Assembly: GCA_937897495.1 (NCBI GenBank)
Contig: CALCBL010000111.1
Location: 1 to 18,962, forward strand
Direction: 5' to 3'
DNA: 18,962 nt
Source of the DNA: an uncultured Burkholderiales bacterium
Lineage (GTDB): Bacteria; Pseudomonadota; Gammaproteobacteria; Burkholderiales; Burkholderiaceae_C
Shown: piece by piece, positions 10,049-16,652 of the stretch
Position numbering within the stretch: position 1 is the stretch's first letter
How the letters are laid out: the number at the start of each line of letters is the position of its first letter
The notes under the pieces: generated by a model
Told to the model about the DNA's origin: nothing
Databases searched by the model: none
What the model saw: the letters and a program-made list of their open reading frames with translations, nothing else
Made by a program: the position numbers and the translations under genes

Positions 10049-11152
10049 TTAAGTAAAGAGTCGCGTCAGATCATTGAAAAAAGCCAAGGCCATGATGAAA
10101 ATCAACAAAGCCAAACCGACTTTTTGCAAACCCCGTTGCCAAGCAACGGAAACCGGTTTGCCGGTCAGAGACTCCCAAAGATAATACATCAGGTGTCCCC
10201 CATCCAACATGGGCAATGGCAGGAGATTGAGAAGTCCCAAACTGACGCTGATCAGTCCCAGAAAAGTTAAATAAGACGGCAAACCTCTTTGGGCAGACTG
10301 CCCAGCCTGCTCCGCGATGGTCAAGGGACCGCTCAGGTGCTTCGAAGAGGCCTCGCCCGTCAGCATTTGGCCAATGAGTTGGCCCGTCAGCAGCGTTATT
10401 TGCTCGACTTGACCGTAGCCACGGGCTAAGCCTTCCCAAAAACCGGCACTCACCCACTCTGAGTCGGAGGGCTGCCCCACCACCGCCCCGATTCGCCTGA
10501 CGGCACTTGATTCAGGCTGGCCTGGCAAAGATGTGAGCAAGGGTTTGACGGCCAGAGAAAGGCTCTGACCTTGTCGGTCAATTTCCCAAACTGCCGCCTT
10601 GTCCAATTCTTCTGCATTGTCTTCAGGGTTCACTTCGCCGCGAATCAAGGCCCTTAAGTGCTGAGCGTCCCTCACCTCTTGAGAGCCCACTTTCAAAACG
10701 CGATCACCTGTTTTCAGACCTGCAAGATCGGCCGCAGCGCCAGCCTCAACGCGGCCAATGATGGGCAAGATTTTGGGATGGCCCCACCAAGCCACTGCGC
10801 TGAACAAAACGACTGCTAAAAGCAAGTTGGCCAACGGACCAGCCGCCACAATGGCCGCGCGAACTTTCAAACTGCGTTGGTCAAAGGCAAACGGCAGTTG
10901 ATCAGTGGGCACGGCAGCTTCGCGGCTGTCGAGCATCTGAACATAGCCGCCCAAAGGCAATGCGCTGATCACAAACTCGGTGTTTTGTCCTGCTCTTGGG
11001 TGCTTGGAACGCCATCGGTAAAGAGCTTTGCCAAAACCAATCGAAAAAACCAAAACAGGTACCTTACAGGCCACCGCCATGCGGTAGTGACCATACTCAT
11101 GCACCGCAATTAAGAGGGTGAGTGCGAATAGGAAAGAAAGCAGCGTTAGCAC
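10049..11152 (-). CDS. rseP: RseP-type site-2 intramembrane zinc metalloprotease, single PDZ domain
   Basis: Inner-membrane protease expected to cut anti-sigma factor RseA inside the membrane and so release sigma-E; it also clears signal peptide remnants. The GTG start at 11152 gives 367 residues. The zinc site HEYGH is at 18-22 in the first membrane helix, the FSIGFGKAL block follows, and the third zinc ligand is Asp317 in LPLPMLDGGHL; SGPLTIAEQAG is also present. E. coli RseP has 450 residues and two PDZ domains. Here the distance from HExxH to LDG is about 80 residues shorter, and only one PDZ-like region is seen (about 125-215, AGLKTGDRVLKV...EIDRQGQSLSL), most like the second PDZ. The frame is intact, so this looks like a true domain loss. 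It is nine bases from both dxr and bamA. Confidence 0.93.
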   Translation of the reverse strand: MLTLLSFLFALTLLIAVHEYGHYRMAVACKVPVLVFSIGFGKALYRWRSKHPRAGQNTEFVISALPLGGYVQMLDSREAAVPTDQLPFAFDQRSLKVRAAIVAAGPLANLLLAVVLFSAVAWWGHPKILPIIGRVEAGAAADLAGLKTGDRVLKVGSQEVRDAQHLRALIRGEVNPEDNAEELDKAAVWEIDRQGQSLSLAVKPLLTSLPGQPESSAVRRIGAVVGQPSDSEWVSAGFWEGLARGYGQVEQITLLTGQLIGQMLTGEASSKHLSGPLTIAEQAGQSAQRGLPSYLTFLGLISVSLGLLNLLPLPMLDGGHLMYYLWESLTGKPVSVAWQRGLQKVGLALLIFIMALAFFNDLTRLFT

Positions 11153-11161
11153 GTTAAAGCG

Positions 11162-12352
11162 TCAAGCACGGCAAGCACGAGCCACTTCGGAAGCTGTAGC
11201 GCGGCTTTCTGCATCAAGCGCCAGCAGGTCAGGCAAACTTTGGGGCGATTGCGGCTGCACCTTGGCCAAAGTTTCGGTGTTCACTTGGTGAATTTGATCG
11301 AATCTAATTTGCTTGTTCAAAAAAGCTTCAACCGCAATTTCATTGGCGGCATTGAGCACTGCGCACGTACCTGAAGCAGCGCTCAAAGATTGCCAAGCCA
11401 ATTTCAAACCAGGAAATCTATCGGGGTGACCATGGTCGTCAATGGCTTCAAATGTCATGGGCTTGAGCTTGTGAAAATCAAGCGTTTGAGCACCCGAGGT
11501 GATTCGCTCGGGCCAACTTAAACCATAAGCAATAGGCACACGCATGTCGGGCGTGCCCAACTGCGCCACGATGGACGTGTCTTTGTACTTCACCATGGAA
11601 TGAATGATGCTTTGGGGATGGATGACCACAGAGAGCTGATTGGGCGATACGCCAAATAAATAGCGCGCCTCAATGACTTCCAAGGCTTTGTTCATCATGG
11701 TGGCAGAGTCGACTGAAATTTTTCGACCCATGACCCAATTGGGGTGTGCACAGGCTTCATCGGGCGTGACGTTTTTCAAGCTGGCCACATCGCGCTCTCG
11801 AAAAGGGCCACCCGATGCCGTCAAGATAATTTGATCAATGCGATCAGCCCAAGTGGCTGGGTTTTCAGGTAAGGACTGAAACACAGCAGAGTGCTCACTG
11901 TCGATAGGCAAGAGCACAGCACCACCCTTTTTAACCGCGCTTAAAAAGACCTCACCACCCACCACCAAAGCTTCTTTGTTGGCCAATAACAAACGCTTGC
12001 CTGCATGGGCCGCAGCCAAGCACGGAGACAAGCCCGCGGCGCCCACAATGGCGGCCATCACGGCATGAACTTCATCGTGGGCAGACACAAAGTCCAAAGC
12101 CTCTGGCCCCCAACGCACCTCGACGGGCAAGCCTTCGGCCTTGATGCGCTCAGCCAGCAAACGACCTGCATCTTCTTGGGCCATCACGGCAAATTTGGGT
12201 TTGAACTGAGCGCACTGCGCCAAGATCAAATCGACCTGCTTGGACGCCGTTAAAGCAAACACCTGAAAGCGGTCCAAGTGTTTTGACAGCACATCCAGCG
12301 TGTTAGTGCCAATGGAACCGGTAGAACCCAGAATGGTTATGTTTTGTTTCAT
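11162..12352 (-). CDS. dxr: 1-deoxy-D-xylulose 5-phosphate reductoisomerase
   Basis: Makes 2-C-methyl-D-erythritol 4-phosphate from DXP with NADPH, the committed step of the MEP isoprenoid pathway. The 396-residue protein has the N-terminal dinucleotide-binding GSTGSIG at 9-15, LLLANKEALVVGGE at 121-134, the metal-binding Asp151 and Glu153 in PIDSEHSAVFQ, and Glu225 in SVDSATMMNKALEVIEARYL matching E. coli Glu231. The C-terminal helical domain is complete. Start is ATG at 12352, 16 bases after the cdsA stop, with no recognisable ribosome binding site, so coupling to cdsA translation is likely. The product feeds undecaprenyl phosphate supply, which makes the absence of uppS from this cluster notable. 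Confidence 0.98.
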   Translation of the reverse strand: MKQNITILGSTGSIGTNTLDVLSKHLDRFQVFALTASKQVDLILAQCAQFKPKFAVMAQEDAGRLLAERIKAEGLPVEVRWGPEALDFVSAHDEVHAVMAAIVGAAGLSPCLAAAHAGKRLLLANKEALVVGGEVFLSAVKKGGAVLLPIDSEHSAVFQSLPENPATWADRIDQIILTASGGPFRERDVASLKNVTPDEACAHPNWVMGRKISVDSATMMNKALEVIEARYLFGVSPNQLSVVIHPQSIIHSMVKYKDTSIVAQLGTPDMRVPIAYGLSWPERITSGAQTLDFHKLKPMTFEAIDDHGHPDRFPGLKLAWQSLSAASGTCAVLNAANEIAVEAFLNKQIRFDQIHQVNTETLAKVQPQSPQSLPDLLALDAESRATASEVARACRA

Positions 12353-12368
12353 AAGGCAAACAAGGTAT

Positions 12369-13223
12369 TTAAAATTTGGGCCAATGCAGCAACATCATGG
12401 CGATGGGCAATGCTGGCAGCAAGGCATCCAAACGGTCAAGCACGCCGCCATGACCGGGCAATAACTTGGAACTGTCTTTGACACCTGCACTGCGTTTCAC
12501 CAAAGACTCGACCAAATCACCGACCACGCTCATGGTGGTTAAAAAAATCAAACTCAATGCCCATAGAAAAAAACCATGTTGGGTCATTTCCATGAAAAAA
12601 CTGGCGCCTGGCCATTGGTAAATTTGCTCAAAGTGCATCCATCCGAAGGCTATCAGAAACACACCGAACATACCGCCAATGGCACCCTCCCAACTTTTGC
12701 CAGGGCTGACGCTGGGGGCCAATTTTTGATGGATGAACTTGCCACCCAAAGCCCTGCCAAAGAAATAGGCAAACACATCGGCCGCCCACACCACACAAAA
12801 TATGGAGAGTAACAATTGCACGCTAGAAGTTCGCGCTTGCGCCATGGCCAACCATGCCAACCACAACATGATGACACCCAAAACCCAGCGAACATTGGGG
12901 CGCCATAAGGCCCAGCCCTGAACGCCACGCAACAGCATCCATGCCGTCAAGCCCACCCAAGTTGCGCCTGCCAACCACCAAAGCCATGTTTCGGTTTGAG
13001 AGGTCCAACCCGCCCACCATGCAATGGCACACATGCCGGCACACAACACGCCCGATAAAACAGACTTCATACTGGCCATGCCGTTCATACGGGCCCACTC
13101 CCAAGCGCCAGCAGCAATTAGGAGCGCAGACAAAATAAGAAAGGCTTGAGGGGTTTCTGCAAAAAGAGCTGGCAGCAAAACGGCCAACAGTGCCAATGCA
13201 GTGAAGATGCGTTGTTTGAGCAT
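12369..13223 (-). CDS. cdsA: Phosphatidate cytidylyltransferase (CDP-diacylglycerol synthase)
   Basis: Integral membrane enzyme that converts phosphatidic acid and CTP to CDP-diacylglycerol, the precursor of the major phospholipids. With the ATG at 13223 it has 284 residues and about eight hydrophobic segments. The family signature is complete near the C-terminus: SLVKRSAGVKDSSKLLPGHG followed by GVLDRLDA, with the conserved K-R, K-D, HGG and D-R-x-D residues. A TTG three bases further upstream (13226) is also in frame but less likely. The start lies only 14 bases after the frr stop and has no Shine-Dalgarno sequence. In other Betaproteobacteria uppS sits at this junction; here nothing does. 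Confidence 0.96.
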   Translation of the reverse strand: MLKQRIFTALALLAVLLPALFAETPQAFLILSALLIAAGAWEWARMNGMASMKSVLSGVLCAGMCAIAWWAGWTSQTETWLWWLAGATWVGLTAWMLLRGVQGWALWRPNVRWVLGVIMLWLAWLAMAQARTSSVQLLLSIFCVVWAADVFAYFFGRALGGKFIHQKLAPSVSPGKSWEGAIGGMFGVFLIAFGWMHFEQIYQWPGASFFMEMTQHGFFLWALSLIFLTTMSVVGDLVESLVKRSAGVKDSSKLLPGHGGVLDRLDALLPALPIAMMLLHWPKF

Positions 13224-13237
13224 CAAATCAATGACCG

Positions 13238-13798
13238 TTAAACGGCCATGATCTCTTGTTCTTTGCCAGCCACCAGCTGGTCAATTTCTGCGATGTGTTT
13301 GTCCGTCACTTTTTGAACTTCTGCCTCTGAGCGTTTTTGCTCATCTTCAGAAGCCAGTTTGTCTTTGACCAGTTTTTTGACAGCCTCATTGGCATCACGA
13401 CGCAGATTGCGCACGGAAATTTTGGCGTTTTCACCTTCAGTGCGAACCAGCTTGGTCATTTCCTTGCGGCGCTCTTCGCTCATGGGCGGCATGGGCACGC
13501 GAATGATGTCGCCCATTGAAGCGGGGTTCAAACCTAAATCGCTTTCACGAATGGCTTTTTCAATTTTAGCGCCCATGCCTTTTTCCCAAGGCTGAACGCT
13601 GATGGTGCGTGAATCAATGAGCGACACGTTGGCAACCTGCGACAAGGGCACGAAAGAGCCGTAGTAATCTACCTGAATGGTGTCTAGGATCGCTGGATTG
13701 GCACGGCCTGTGCGAATCTTGGTCAGGTTGTTTTTGAAAGCCGCAATGGATTGGTCCATTTTGGTTTGCGATGTTTTCTTGATGTCTTCTAAGCTCAT
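13238..13798 (-). CDS. frr: Ribosome recycling factor
   Basis: Splits post-termination ribosomes together with EF-G. The ATG at 13798 has GGAG 8 bases upstream and gives a 186-residue protein beginning [18 protein letters not shown], aligned with the E. coli start; an upstream in-frame start at 13831 adds 11 unconserved residues. The family core is present: [13 protein letters not shown] at 28-39, [17 protein letters not shown], and [15 protein letters not shown], with charged helices forming the three-helix bundle. It follows pyrH after 58 bases, the standard bacterial order, and its TAA stop is 14 bases from the cdsA ATG. Confidence 0.97.
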   Translation of the reverse strand: MSLEDIKKTSQTKMDQSIAAFKNNLTKIRTGRANPAILDTIQVDYYGSFVPLSQVANVSLIDSRTISVQPWEKGMGAKIEKAIRESDLGLNPASMGDIIRVPMPPMSEERRKEMTKLVRTEGENAKISVRNLRRDANEAVKKLVKDKLASEDEQKRSEAEVQKVTDKHIAEIDQLVAGKEQEIMAV

Positions 13799-13856
13799 GA
13801 AATACTCCGGGGCCAGATTTGGCGGGTTCAAGAATTAAGCGAAATGAAGGTCTGAT

Positions 13857-14579
13857 TCAGGCATACACCAAAGTGCCCTCGTCTTCGCCCATGACCACTC
13901 TCTTGAAGGCACCATGCTTGAAAATTGAGAACACTTTAACAGGCAACTTTTGGTCGCGGCACAGCGCAAAGGCTGTAGCGTCCATGATGCCCAAATTTTT
14001 AGAAATGGCTTCGTCAAACGAGAGTTTGCTGTAGCGGGTTGCGGCAGGATCTAGTTTGGGATCGGCCGAGTAAACACCATCGACCTTGGTGGCTTTGAGA
14101 ACCAACTCAGCCCCAATTTCGGCACCACGCAAAGCGGCAGCGGTGTCGGTTGTAAAGAAGGGGTTGCCCGTACCGGCGGCAAAGATGACCACTTTGCCTT
14201 CTTCAAGGTACTGAAGCGCCTTGGGACGAACATAAGGCTCGACCACCTGCTCAATGGCAATGGCCGACATGACGCGGGCTGTGAGCCCTGCTTTTTCCAT
14301 GGTATCTGCCAGGGCCAACGAGTTCATGACAGTGGCCAACATGCCCATGTAGTCGGCCGTGGCACGGTCCATGCCCACAGCGCCGCCAGCAACACCCCTG
14401 AAGATGTTGCCGCCGCCAATGACTACGGCCACTTGCACACCCAAACGGGTGACTTCGGCAATTTCATTGACCATTCGAACAATGGTGGCTCGGTTGATAC
14501 CAAACTGATCGTCACCCATCAACGCCTCGCCTGACAGCTTGAGCAAAATACGCTTGTGGGCTGGTTTGGCAATGGTCAT
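13857..14579 (-). CDS. pyrH: Uridylate kinase
   Basis: Hexameric bacterial UMP kinase (amino acid kinase fold) that makes UDP for nucleotide and UDP-sugar synthesis, including the UDP-GlcNAc used by LpxA. The 240-residue product shows the phosphate-binding KLSGEAL at 14-20, [11 protein letters not shown] at 53-63, [16 protein letters not shown] in the UMP and GTP-effector region, and [13 protein letters not shown] and [11 protein letters not shown] in the ATP-binding half. The ATG has AGGAG about 8 bases upstream. It follows tsf after a 95-base gap holding RNA hairpins. Length and motifs are standard. Confidence 0.98.
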   Translation of the reverse strand: MTIAKPAHKRILLKLSGEALMGDDQFGINRATIVRMVNEIAEVTRLGVQVAVVIGGGNIFRGVAGGAVGMDRATADYMGMLATVMNSLALADTMEKAGLTARVMSAIAIEQVVEPYVRPKALQYLEEGKVVIFAAGTGNPFFTTDTAAALRGAEIGAELVLKATKVDGVYSADPKLDPAATRYSKLSFDEAISKNLGIMDATAFALCRDQKLPVKVFSIFKHGAFKRVVMGEDEGTLVYA

Positions 14580-14620
14580 GACGGGCTCCTCATAAAGACA
14601 GATTCAAGTTTAGCGTTGAA

Positions 14621-14660
14621 TCGCCCTTTCGGGCGACCCTTTTTACCCGGGTTTTAACCC
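14621..14660 (-). other. Two RNA hairpins between tsf and pyrH
   Basis: Read in the mRNA sense, the tsf-pyrH spacer holds GGGTT-AA-AACCC (14649-14660) and then TCGCCC-GAAA-GGGCGA (14621-14636), a 6-bp stem capped by a GNRA-type GAAA tetraloop. Neither is followed by a U-run on the minus strand, so they are not typical intrinsic terminators. Processing, pausing or message protection between tsf and pyrH are plausible roles. On the plus strand a short T-run (14640-14644) follows the second stem, but no plus-strand gene ends nearby. Confidence 0.5.
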
Positions 14661-14674
14661 AGATAGTGGCAGCT

Positions 14675-15565
14675 TTAAGCTGCGTTTTGAGCGGCAGCAA
14701 CTTGTGCGGCCACTTCAGCCGCAAAGTCGTCAACCTTCTTCTCAATGCCCTCGCCCACGACGAACATCGTGAAGGCTTTGACTTGAGTGGCTTCGGCTTT
14801 GAGCATTTGCTCGACGGTTTGCTTGTCGTTTTTCACGAAAGCTTGGTTGTTCAAGGACACTTCTTTGAGGTACTTTTGAACGGAGCCTTCGATCATCTTG
14901 GCAGCGATGTCAGCGGGCTTGCCAGACTCGGCCGCTTTGGCTGTGGCCACTGAACGCTCTTTTTCAATCAGGTCGGCGGGCACATCGTTGCTGGTCAAAG
15001 CCACAGGCTTCATGGCGGCCACGTGCATGGCAACGTCTTTGGCAGCCGTGTCTTTGCCTTCGTACTCGACCAACACACCAATGCGTGTGCCGTGCAAGTA
15101 AGTAGCGATTTGGGCGCCACCGGCCACGCGCTTGAAGCGGCGAAAGCTCATGTTCTCACCGATCTTGCCGATCAGGCCTTTGCGAACTTCTTCCAGTGTT
15201 GGACCGAAGCCGTCTTGGCTGTAAGGCAACTCGCCCAGAGCGGCCACGTCGGCGGGGTTGTGCAAAGCAGCCAGCTTGGCCGCTGCATTGGCCAGGGCCA
15301 AGAAGCTGTCGTTTTTGGTGACAAAGTCTGTTTCGCAATTGACTTCTAGCATGGCGCCCGTTTTGCCTTCTGTGTAGGCAACGATCACGCCTTCGGCTGT
15401 CACGCGGGAAGCGGCTTTGCCAGCTTTTGTACCCAATTTAACGCGCAACAACTCTTCTGCTTTGACCATGTCGCCATCGGCTTCAGTCAAAGCTTTTTTG
15501 CATTCCATCATGGGGGCATCTGTTTTGGCGCGCAGTTCAGCGACCATGCTTGCGGTAATAGCCAT
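14675..15565 (-). CDS. tsf: Elongation factor Ts
   Basis: Nucleotide exchange factor that regenerates EF-Tu-GTP. The 296-residue protein begins [20 protein letters not shown] and contains the first EF-Ts signature ([15 protein letters not shown] at 15-29, in the UBA-like N-terminal domain) and the second signature [15 protein letters not shown], whose TDF residues contact EF-Tu. The C-terminus ends in an alanine-rich stretch. The ATG has GGAG 7 bases upstream. It lies 120 bases from rpsB with a strong intrinsic terminator in between, so its transcription depends on read-through or on an internal promoter, none of which I can place with confidence. Confidence 0.98.
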   Translation of the reverse strand: MAITASMVAELRAKTDAPMMECKKALTEADGDMVKAEELLRVKLGTKAGKAASRVTAEGVIVAYTEGKTGAMLEVNCETDFVTKNDSFLALANAAAKLAALHNPADVAALGELPYSQDGFGPTLEEVRKGLIGKIGENMSFRRFKRVAGGAQIATYLHGTRIGVLVEYEGKDTAAKDVAMHVAAMKPVALTSNDVPADLIEKERSVATAKAAESGKPADIAAKMIEGSVQKYLKEVSLNNQAFVKNDKQTVEQMLKAEATQVKAFTMFVVGEGIEKKVDDFAAEVAAQVAAAQNAA

Positions 15566-15641
15566 TTGATTTCTCCGTTTCGTCTTCGAATTAAGGTTCG
15601 AGCTAAATAAAAATTGATAAAAAGTCAGTGAGACTCAGGTT

Positions 15642-15668
15642 AAAAAAAAGGGGCAAGAAGCCCCTTTT
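15642..15668 (-). terminator. Intrinsic terminator or attenuator between rpsB and tsf
   Basis: Read on the minus strand, AAAAGGGGC and GCCCCTTTT form a perfect 9-bp stem around a TTCTT loop, and the T-run continues to eight Ts (15649 down to 15642). It begins 17 bases after the rpsB stop. This is a textbook Rho-independent terminator. As tsf lies just downstream on the same strand, it most likely works as a partial terminator setting the S2 to EF-Ts ratio, as described for the E. coli rpsB-tsf operon. Confidence 0.92.
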
Positions 15669-15685
15669 CTCTGGTTGAGAGGGCA

Positions 15686-16438
15686 TTAAGCAGCAGCTTC
15701 TTGCACTTCAACGAATTCGTCAGCGCCTTCGGCGGCCACTGCATTGACCACGTCTTGAACGGCGTTGGCACGGCCTTCAATGATGGCGTCGGCAATGCCG
15801 CGAGCGTACAAAGTAACGGCTTTGGAAGAGTCGTCGTTACCTGGAATGATGTAGTCAATGCCTTCGGGTGAGTGGTTGGAGTCAACCACGCCGATGAGTG
15901 GGATGCCCAATTTCTTGGCTTCCAAAATGGCAATCTTGTGGTAACCCACGTCGATCACGAAAATGGCATCTGGCAAAGTGGCCATGTCTTGAATGCCACC
16001 GATGTCTTTTTCAAGCTTATCGATCTCGCGCTTGAACATGAGTTGTTCTTTTTTGCTCAGGGTGTCGAGGCCGACTTCTTGTTGAGCTTTCATGTCCTTC
16101 AAGCGCTTGATAGAAGTCTTGACGGTTTTGAAGTTGGTGAGCATGCCGCCCAACCAGCGTTGGTCAACATAAGGCACGCCGGCGCGCTGAGCTTCAGCTG
16201 CCACGGTGTCACGGGCTTGACGCTTGGTGCCCACCATGAGGATGTTGCCGCGGTTTGCAGAGAGTTGTTTGACGAACTTCAATGCGTCTTGGAACATCGG
16301 TAAAGATTTTTCCAAGTTAATGATGTGGATTTTGTTGCGGTGACCGAAGATGAAGGGGGACATCTTGGGGTTCCAGAAGCGTGTTTGGTGACCAAAGTGG
16401 ACACCGGCTTCCAGCATTTCGCGCATGGTAACTGACAT
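15686..16438 (-). CDS. rpsB: 30S ribosomal protein S2
   Basis: Small-subunit protein S2, needed for late 30S assembly and for S1 binding. The ATG at 16438 has GGAG 8 bases upstream and gives 250 residues beginning [20 protein letters not shown]; the frame is open to 16597, but those 53 residues are encoded by the leader and are not S2-like. Family blocks include [20 protein letters not shown], the [18 protein letters not shown] region, and the second signature [20 protein letters not shown]. The coiled-coil extension ([11 protein letters not shown] to [11 protein letters not shown]) is present. It heads the translation block and is followed by an intrinsic terminator. Confidence 0.98.
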   Translation of the reverse strand: MSVTMREMLEAGVHFGHQTRFWNPKMSPFIFGHRNKIHIINLEKSLPMFQDALKFVKQLSANRGNILMVGTKRQARDTVAAEAQRAGVPYVDQRWLGGMLTNFKTVKTSIKRLKDMKAQQEVGLDTLSKKEQLMFKREIDKLEKDIGGIQDMATLPDAIFVIDVGYHKIAILEAKKLGIPLIGVVDSNHSPEGIDYIIPGNDDSSKAVTLYARGIADAIIEGRANAVQDVVNAVAAEGADEFVEVQEAAA

Positions 16439-16577
16439 AGATTTTTCTCCGAAGGTTGGGTCTAAAATCCGGCTCACACATCGGCTGTTTGAAGAAGCCC
16501 TTTCGGGTTTAATCTGTACAGCCAACACCTTGAAGGAGCCGGTTTGCGATTTACTTGCAGGGAAATTCCTGCTAAGC
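16439..16577 (-). promoter_or_regulatory. Structured 5' leader of rpsB, possible S2 autoregulatory element
   Basis: The inferred leader is about 139 bases. In the mRNA sense a 5' stem-loop GCAGG/CCTGC (16557-16572) is followed by nested helices: an outer CCGGCTC/GAGCCGG (16536-16542 with 16469-16475), an inner TTGGCTGT/ACAGCCGA with one G-U pair (16518-16525 with 16481-16488), and an apical CCC-GAAA-GGG (16498-16507). The ribosome binding site follows 3' of the outer helix. E. coli rpsB is known to be repressed by S2 through its leader; that this leader works the same way is inference. Confidence 0.6.
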
Positions 16578-16583
16578 CAGTCG

Positions 16584-16612
16584 AGTATAGCATCCAAAAT
16601 GTCCGTTTTCCA
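16584..16612 (-). promoter_or_regulatory. rpsB promoter
   Basis: On the minus strand TATACT (16589 to 16584) is preceded by TGC, an extended -10 feature, and at exactly 17 bases by TGGAAA (16612 to 16607), a 4-of-6 match to the sigma-70 -35 box. Transcription would start near 16577. Its place upstream of rpsB, with a structured leader below it, supports the call. The plus-strand amidase gene starts 40 bases behind the -35 box, so the two divergent promoters must lie very close or overlap. Confidence 0.72.
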
Positions 16613-16652
16613 GCCCTTTTCAAGCCCTCCCTACCTCTAGGAATCCATCACC

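Noticed and set aside
9776..10270. 164-residue plus-strand frame across the bamA-rseP junction.
   Set aside because: It lies opposite the conserved start of bamA and end of rseP, has low-complexity composition and no ribosome binding site.
10071..10457. A frameshift or pseudogene explanation for the short RseP, given a second frame of 128 residues in the same region.
   Set aside because: The main frame runs unbroken from HEYGH through LDG to a normal C-terminus; the second frame has no protease or PDZ motifs.
12653..13104. Minus-strand frames overlapping cdsA, checked as a possible hidden or shifted uppS.
   Set aside because: They are alternate frames of cdsA, and none shows prenyltransferase motifs; the cdsA frame itself is intact with its full signature.
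14621..14644. Hairpin followed by CCCTTTTT as a plus-strand intrinsic terminator.
   Set aside because: No plus-strand gene lies upstream of it; the stem is equally readable as an RNA hairpin in the tsf-pyrH message.
15566..15641. A sigma-70 promoter for tsf in the AT-rich stretch after the terminator.
   Set aside because: CTGACT and several TA-rich hexamers are present, but no pair has both fair matches and proper spacing.
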